The notes under the pieces: model-generated
Told to the model about the DNA's origin: nothing
What the model saw: only the letters and a program-made list of their open reading frames with translations
Database searches by the model: none
In this document: one piece after another, positions 57,801 through 64,000 of the stretch
Position numbering within the stretch: the stretch's first letter is position 1
How the letters are laid out: each line of letters starts with the position of its first letter
Assembly (NCBI GenBank): GCA_000697475.1
Contig: JNEU01000811.1
Span: 60,594 to 124,593, forward strand
Origin: Lichtheimia corymbifera B2541
Lineage: Eukaryota > Mucoromycota > Mucoromycetes > Mucorales > Lichtheimiaceae
DNA length: 64,000 nt
Direction: 5' to 3'
Made by a program: the position numbers and the translations under genes

Positions 57801-60800
57801 TCTTGGATTTGAAAAACACGGTCAATAACATGGTGGATCAGCTCAATATATTTGCAGCCGAAGTGACTCGTGTGGCCAAAGAGGTGGGCACAGACGGCAA
57901 ACTTGGTGGTCAGGCGTCTGTGCCGAATGTGGATGGCACGTGGATGGATCTCACGGACAATGTCAACCAAATGGCTGCCAATCTCACAGCTCAAGTACGC
58001 TCTATTGCTGAAGTCACCAAATCAGTCGCTCATGGTGATCTTTCCAAAAAGATTGAAGTTGAGAGTGGTGGTGAAATCCTCGAGCTCAAGAATATCGTCA
58101 ACAACATGGTGGATCAGCTGCGTGTCTTTGCATCTGAAGTCACTCGTGTAGCTCGTGAAGTCGGCACGGATGGCAATCTTGGGGGACAAGCTGTGGTACA
58201 AGGTGTTGCTGGTACCTGGAAAGATTTAACCGACAATGTGAATATCATGGCTGCCAATTTGACAAGTCAAGTACGATCGATAGCTGAGGTGACCAAAGCT
58301 GTGGCGTTGGGCGATTTATCCAAAAAGATCGAAGTTGAAAGTGGCGGTGAAATTCTCGAGCTCAAGAATATTGTCAACAACATGGTGGATCAACTGCGTA
58401 TATTTGCTTCTGAAGTCACTCGTGTTTCCAAAGAAGTCGGCACTGAAGGCAAATTGGGAGGACAAGCTCTTGTGCGAGGCGTGGCGGGTACTTGGCATGA
58501 ATTGACGGATAATGTCAATACCATGGCTGCCAATCTCACTACTCAAGTACGGTCGATTGCTCAAGTGACCAAGGCTGTGGCCAATGGTGATCTATCAAAG
58601 AAAATCGAGGTCGAGACACGTGGTGAAATTCTTGATTTGAAGAATACAGTCAACAACATGGTGGATCAATTGAACGTATTTGCTGCTGAAGTAACACGTG
58701 TGGCAAAGGAAGTGGGCACGGATGGCAAATTGGGTGGTCAGGCTTCTGTGCCAAACGTGGATGGCACGTGGATGGATCTTACCGATAACGTCAATCAAAT
58801 GGCAGCCAACTTGACAGATCAAGTTCGATCAATTGCTGAAGTCACCAAAGCAGTTGCATTGGGAGATCTTTCCAAAAAGATTGAAGTTGAGAGTGGTGGT
58901 GAAATCCTTGAGCTCAAGAATATTGTCAACAACATGGTGGATCAACTACGTGTCTTTTCAACGGAGGTCACTCGTGTGTCGCGTGAAGTGGGTACCGAAG
59001 GCAAGCTCGGTGGTCAAGCCGTCGTTAATGGGGTAGCTGGTACATGGATGGATCTTACGGATAATGTCAACACGATGGCTGCCAATCTTACTACCCAAGT
59101 GCGGTCCATTGCTCAAGTCACCAAAGCTGTTGCCAATGGTGATTTATCCAAGAAAATTGACGTGGAAACTCGTGGTGAAATCCTTGACCTCAAGAATACA
59201 GTCAATGACATGGTGGATCAGCTTAGAGTGTTCTCAACAGAAGTGACACGTGTTGCAAAAGAGGTTGGCACAGAAGGCAAGCTTGGTGGTCAAGCATTTG
59301 TACCCAATGTGGATGGCACGTGGAAAGATCTCACAGACAACGTGAATACAATGGCAACCAACCTCACCACGCAGGTGCGATCCATTGCTCAAGTGACGAA
59401 AGCAGTCGCTCTCGGTGATCTATCCAAGAAGATCGAAATTGAAACGCGTGGCGAGATTCTCGAGCTCAAAGATATTGTCAATGAAATGGTGGATCAACTG
59501 CGTATATTTGCATCAGAGGTCACTCGTGTATCAAAAGAAGTCGGCACTGAAGGCAAATTGGGTGGACAAGCTGTTGTACAAGGCGTTGCTGGTACCTGGA
59601 AAAACTTGACCGACAATGTCAATATCATGGCTGCCAATTTGACGAGTCAAGTGCGATCTATTGCTGAAGTTACCAAAGCTGTGGCGTTGGGCGATTTATC
59701 CAAAAAGATTGAGGTTGAGAGCGGTGGCGAGATTCTTGAGCTCAAAGATATTGTCAATGAAATGGTGGATCAGCTGCGTATATTTGCATCAGAGGTCACT
59801 CGTGTATCAAAAGAAGTCGGCACTGAAGGCAAATTGGGTGGACAAGCTGTTGTACAAGGCGTTGCTGGTACCTGGAAAAACTTGACCGACAATGTCAATA
59901 TCATGGCTGCCAATTTGACGAGTCAAGTGCGATCTATTGCTGAAGTTACCAAAGCTGTGGCGTTGGGCGATTTATCCAAAAAGATTGAGGTTGAGAGCGG
60001 TGGCGAGATTCTTGAGCTCAAAGATATTGTCAATGAAATGGTGGATCAGCTGCGTATATTTGCATCAGAGGTCACTCGTGTATCAAAAGAAGTCGGCACT
60101 GAAGGCAAATTGGGTGGACAAGCTGTTGTACAAGGTGTTGCTGGTACCTGGAAAAACCTGACGGACAATGTGAATATCATGGCTGCCAATTTAACGAGTC
60201 AAGTGCGATCCATTGCCGAGGTGACCAAAGCTGTGGCATTGGGTGACTTATCCAAGAAGATTGAGGTTGAGAGTGGTGGAGAGATCCTCGAACTCAAGAA
60301 TATTGTCAACAACATGGTGGATCAGCTGCGTGTCTTTTCTACTGAGGTTACAAGAGTGGCACGTGAAGTGGGCACAGAAGGCAAATTGGGAGGTCAAGCT
60401 CTGGTTCAAGGTGTTGCTGGTACCTGGAAAGATTTGACTGATAATGTCAACATGATGGCTGGTAATCTCACTACCCAAGTGCGTTCCATTGCTACTGTTA
60501 CCACGGCTGTTGCGAAGGGTGATTTATCACGCAAGATTGTGGTTGAAGTACAAGGCGAAATTCTTGAGCTAAAGTAAGTATGAGTCTATTCCCCAGATGA
60601 TATAACATGTTACTCATCTATATATTTTAGGGATACGGTGAATTCCATGGTGGATCAGCTACGTGTATTTGCTGCCGAAGTAACACGCGTGGCGCGAGAA
60701 GTGGGTACCGAAGGCAAATTGGGTGGCCAAGCAGCTATTCGTGGTGTCGATGGAACCTGGAAAGACTTGACAGACAATGTCAATTCGATGGCAAGCAATC

Positions 60801-62919
60801 TCACAGACCAATTACGTGCTATTGCTGCAGTATGTAAAGCTGTAGCACAAGGTGATTTATCCAAAAAGATCGAGGTCGAGGTGCATGGTGAAATTGCCGA
60901 GCTCAAGAATACCATCAATACCATGGTTGACCAACTCAACTCGTTTGCATCTGAAGTGACAAGGGTTGCTCGTGAAGTGGGTACTGAGGGCAAATTGGGT
61001 GTACAAGCCGAAGTCGAGGATGTGGAAGGTGTTTGGCGTGAGATCACCAGCAATGTCAATACCATGGCGTCGAACCTTACAACCCAAGTACGTGCATTTG
61101 CACAAATTTCAGCTTCTGCCACGGCGAACGACTTTTCACGTATGATCACAGTCGAAGCTTCTGGTGAAATGGATTCGTTAAAGACCAAGATCAACCAAAT
61201 GGTGGCCTCGTTGCGTGATGCTATTGATAAGAACCGACTAGCCAAAGAAGCTGCTGAATTGGCCAATCGATCCAAGAGCGAGTTCCTTGCCAACATGAGT
61301 CACGAGATTCGAACACCCATGAACGGCATTATTGGCATGACATCGTTGACGTTGGAAACCGAGCTTACACGTCAGCAGCGTGAAAACTTGATGATTGTAT
61401 CCAGCCTGGCCAATAGCCTGTTGACGATCATTGATGATATTCTCGATATTTCCAAGATCGAAGCGGGTCGCATGACAATTGAGAAGATTCCATTTTCGTT
61501 ACGATCCAACATGTTCAGTGTACTCAAGACCTTGGCTGTGAAGGCGAATCAAAAGAAACTCGACTTGATCTACAATGTGGATAACTCGATTCCTGATCAA
61601 TTGGTGGGTGATCCTTTCCGTTTACGACAAGTGATTACCAATTTGATCGGCAATGCTGTCAAATTTACCAACCATGGAGAAGTTGTACTACGATCACGTT
61701 CGGTTGGCATGAATGGCGATGATGTCATGGTCGAATTTTGTGTAAGCGATACTGGCATTGGTATTCCTTCAGACAAGCTGGATGCTATCTTTGACACATT
61801 TGCACAAGCTGATGGTGGCATCACGTAAGTGCCTTTATATATGACCAAATTGATATATATCTTTATTAACATTTTCATTCTACTAGACGACAATATGGTG
61901 GCACTGGTCTTGGTTTATCTATTTCCAAGCACTTTGTACAGCTCATGGGTGGCAAGTTATGGGTTGAAAGCATGTATGGTCGTGGATCCGAGTTTTACTT
62001 TACGGTGAATTTGCAACGATATCATGTCAAGACGGATGAGATTCAAGAGAAGCTTGCTCGTTTCCGAGGACGTCGTGTGTTATATCTCGAGTCACCTGGC
62101 AACGAATCGACCTTGGTTTCTCAAATAGCCGAGCTTGGACTGCAGCCTGTAAAAGTAAGCAGCATGGAAGAAACGACAGAGACAGCCAACAACCGAAGTG
62201 CAGCAGCGAGCAAAAAGAACACACATGTGCCACCTTTTGATGTGCTTGTAGTGGACAACATGACACACGCTGAACGTATTCGAGAGATTGTACACTTGCG
62301 TTTCACGCCTATTGTATTGATCACCCCAGAGATCCATCCGCTCAATATGAAACTATGTATCGATTTGGGCATTACTAGCTGTGTCAACACACCCATCACC
62401 AACCCTGACTTGGCACATGCCTTATTACCCGCTCTCGAAAACCATGTGGCCGTTCCAAGCGATGCATCCAAATCAGCAGCACTTGAAATCTTACTTGCTG
62501 AAGACAACCCAGTCAACCAAAAGCTTGCCGTACGCATTCTCGAAAAGTTTGGACACCATGTGCACATTGTTGCAAACGGTCAATTGGCTGTCGAGGCATT
62601 CCAGAACAAGAGGCTTGATCTCATTCTCATGGACGTCCAAATGCCTGTTATGGGCGGCTTTGAAGCAACTCAACAAATTCGACGTCTTGAAAAATCATCC
62701 GGCACCAATGCCCATATACCCATCATTGCACTTACTGCACACGCCATGATCGGCGACCGTGAAAAATGCTTGAATGCAGGCATGGTATGTATCTCTTTTA
62801 TTTTTCTCTATGGATCGATGAATGATTGCTCATTGTATATTATTTAGGATGAATACGTAACCAAACCGCTCCGTTTCCCTGAACTCATTGCTGCTATCAA
62901 AAAGTTTGCCCCACAATGA
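54799..62919 (+). CDS. Group III (Nik1/Os-1 type) hybrid histidine kinase with ~18 HAMP units
   Basis: Eight exons: 54799-55483, 55552-56196, 56260-56543, 56676-56942, 57005-60573, 60631-61824, 61887-62784 and 62848-62919, giving about 2,537 residues in phase. Order: low-complexity N-terminus with a coiled coil (~residues 60-115), then ~18 units of ~92 residues, each a HAMP domain plus linker (core DLTDNVN...[27 protein letters not shown]). Then HisKA ([20 protein letters not shown]~2041), an HATPase with N, G1 and G2 boxes ([29 protein letters not shown]) and a receiver ([18 protein letters not shown] with D~2464, VTKPL). No transmembrane segment. Family members sense osmotic stress upstream of the HOG pathway and are the targets of fludioxonil and iprodione. 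All catalytic motifs look intact. Confidence 0.93.
57005..60573 (+). repeat. Thirteen in-frame 276-bp HAMP-coding units in one exon
   Basis: The LTDNVN codons start at 57122 and recur at 57398, 57674, 57950, 58226, 58502, 58778, 59054, 59330, 59606, 59882, 60158 and 60434, exactly 276 bp apart with no indel. Further units lie in exons 2, 3 and 4 (one each) and in exon 6 (two). The array accounts for about half the protein. Confidence 0.95.
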
Positions 62920-63482
62920 TCTCCATTGACATGTATACCATAGTCTGTCAGTTGTATATATAGTGAATTCTCAAAAAACACATAAAGTCTTCTTTGTTAG
63001 AAATTGTATTATTGCTTCATTGTCTCGCATTGCATGGCATTTGATACATATTATTGAATATAATGACACATGCATGAATAGTCCACCATGGGTGCTGAAG
63101 AATGGGAGTTGCATGTTGCATGAAAACGTTGTTGGGTGCAACTTTTTATTTTAAGATGGCGGCTTTGCTGCAGAGAATGCTTTATAATAACGTATAGTAA
63201 TGTGTTTTGTTGAATTCATAAGGAGCAATAATGTGGAGGGAGCAATATAACTATTATGAGAGCACTTGTGTACATGCATCTGGAATATGTGACCACGTGA
63301 TCGTCAAAGAAAGTGGTGCGAGCCGCGCTATTTCTTATCGGGGTGTTCGGGCCGAATCTCCGAAGCGTCACATGACGTTCCGTCCCAGACAAAGCGTGCT
63401 TCGGCTCGGACCACATTCCTTTATAGGAAGTCCAAAGGCTTATATAGCACCGGCGAGTATAAAAATAAGAAGAAGAAAAACG
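62920..63482. other. Intergenic between kinase and tRNA
   Basis: No protein gene supported. Kinase 3' flank, then a GC-richer stretch (63,310-63,415) and TATA-like sequence (63,437-63,465) just upstream of the tRNA gene. Confidence 0.45.
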
Positions 63483-63554
63483 TCCTCTATGGTCCAGTGG
63501 TCAGGATCCCTGTCTTTCACACAGGTGGCCCGGGTTCGATTCCCGGTGGGGGAA
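63483..63554 (+). tRNA. tRNA-Glu (anticodon UUC)
   Basis: A full cloverleaf folds by eye. The acceptor TCCTCTA pairs with TGGGGGA (G-U pairs allowed). The D-arm contains TGGTCCAGTGG (A box). The anticodon stem CCTGT/ACAGG has loop CTTTCAC, giving TTC at 34-36. The T-arm CCGGGTTCGATTCCCGG contains the B box GGTTCGATTCC. No intron. It reads GAA (and GAG by wobble) glutamate codons. Confidence 0.95.
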
Positions 63555-63596
63555 GCTTTTACATTTTATGCAAAAGCTTCCTGGTTCGGGAGAACA

Positions 63597-63937
63597 TGTC
63601 GTCTTTCTTTTTGGATCCACACAGGAGAATAATAGACGACGTCCACGAAGGAATAAGACCACACAGGAATAGAATAGACCACGAAGGATAAGACCACACA
63701 GGAATATAGACCACGAAGGATAGAAGTGCCACACAGGCAAATAGACAATAAAATAGAGAGAACGTAAGATAATGTTTTATTCTATGATCAGGTCCACTAT
63801 TTATAATTGTATGATGGGGCTAAGTAATATATATTGAGTGTGGCGAAGTAATGATGGAGGGCGCAGCATAAAGATGCCAAGATGATTGTATGCAAAAGAT
63901 AATACCGATCAAGAAGATCAGGTATGTTGCTGCGACA
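63597..63937 (-). mobile_element. LTR (341 bp) of a minus-strand LTR retrotransposon
   Basis: The segment starts TGTCG and ends CGACA, so the ends are inverted TG...CA termini. Inside are imperfect tandem units (gaccaca.caggaata / gaccacgaaggata, 63,655-63,725) and AATAAAA-type signals. Directly outside the right end, the minus strand reads a polypurine tract (GGGAGGGGGG). This marks 63,597-63,937 as the 3' LTR of an element that runs off the right edge. It sits 42 bp beyond the tRNA-Glu gene. Confidence 0.75.
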
Positions 63938-64000
63938 TTACCCCCCTCCCAGAATGTTGGTCGACCTCGACCAATGATGTAGTCGGACGATCAATCTTGC
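63938..64000 (-). mobile_element. 3' end of the retrotransposon internal region
   Basis: Minus-strand open frame ending RLIVRLHHWSRSTNILGGG and a TAA inside the polypurine tract. A pol frame that closes with a Gly-rich end over the PPT is usual for Ty3/Gypsy-type elements. The rest is outside the window, so the superfamily is tentative. Confidence 0.6.

Noticed and set aside
59661..60437. Repeated overlapping ORFs in another frame of the HAMP array
   Set aside because: They recur every 276 bp because the underlying kinase repeat does; they are shadow frames with Leu/Lys-biased composition.
57005..60573. Methyl-accepting chemotaxis or other bacterial origin for the repeat exon
   Set aside because: Introns in flanking units, matching codon use and the group III C-terminal order show a fungal Nik1-type kinase.

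Overview
The window looks like nuclear DNA of an early-diverging filamentous fungus, most likely Mucoromycota (order Mucorales). The signs are short GT-AG introns (mostly 50-110 nt) in nearly every gene, CT-rich leaders, TATA boxes close to start codons, a fused TrpG-TrpC-TrpF tryptophan enzyme, a Nik1/Os-1-type (group III) hybrid histidine kinase, and decayed members of a multicopy family that I associate from memory with Mucorales. Exon coordinates below were spliced by eye from both strands, and phase was checked across every junction given.

Layout. 1-13 kb: the 3' part of a TACO1/YebC translational activator, a REEP/Yop1-like ER-shaping protein, a small KSVRF-motif protein, a kelch-BTB protein, an NCBP3-like cap-binding protein, a frameshifted multicopy-family gene with a second decayed copy beside it, a small coiled-coil protein with a presequence-like N-terminus, and an SR-type RRM/zinc-knuckle splicing factor. 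13-26 kb: a gene-poor repeat island. It holds a ~3.9 kb imperfect palindrome (about 15.3-19.2 kb) built from inverted ~160-190 bp units, a flanking direct repeat, a decayed Fanzor/TnpB-type RNA-guided nuclease relic, a small UBA-domain ORF and several unidentified relics.

26-54 kb: conserved genes resume. They are a MYSM1-like SANT + JAMM deubiquitinase, the trifunctional TRP1 enzyme with a TGAGTCA (Gcn4/CPC1) site in its promoter, an AP-1-like bZIP factor, a membrane-anchored GT5 (starch-synthase-type) glycosyltransferase, a Ypp1/TTC7 TPR protein of the PI4-kinase complex, an AT-hook-like protein, the succinyl-CoA ligase beta subunit, an unidentified ORF, and a homeodomain factor that is divergent from the last big gene.

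54.8-62.9 kb: a giant group III hybrid histidine kinase of about 2,537 residues. I count 18 HAMP/linker units of ~92 residues. Thirteen of them lie in one 3.6 kb exon at an exact 276 bp spacing, and some neighbours look base-for-base identical. From memory the usual number in this class is about five to six, so this is the most striking element in the window. 63-64 kb: a tRNA-Glu(UUC) gene and, 42 bp beyond it, the LTR and 3' end of a minus-strand LTR retrotransposon.

Together the genes are ordinary housekeeping and regulatory functions (mitochondrial translation, TCA cycle, tryptophan synthesis, RNA processing, chromatin, osmosensing). They are interrupted by one transposon-derived island.
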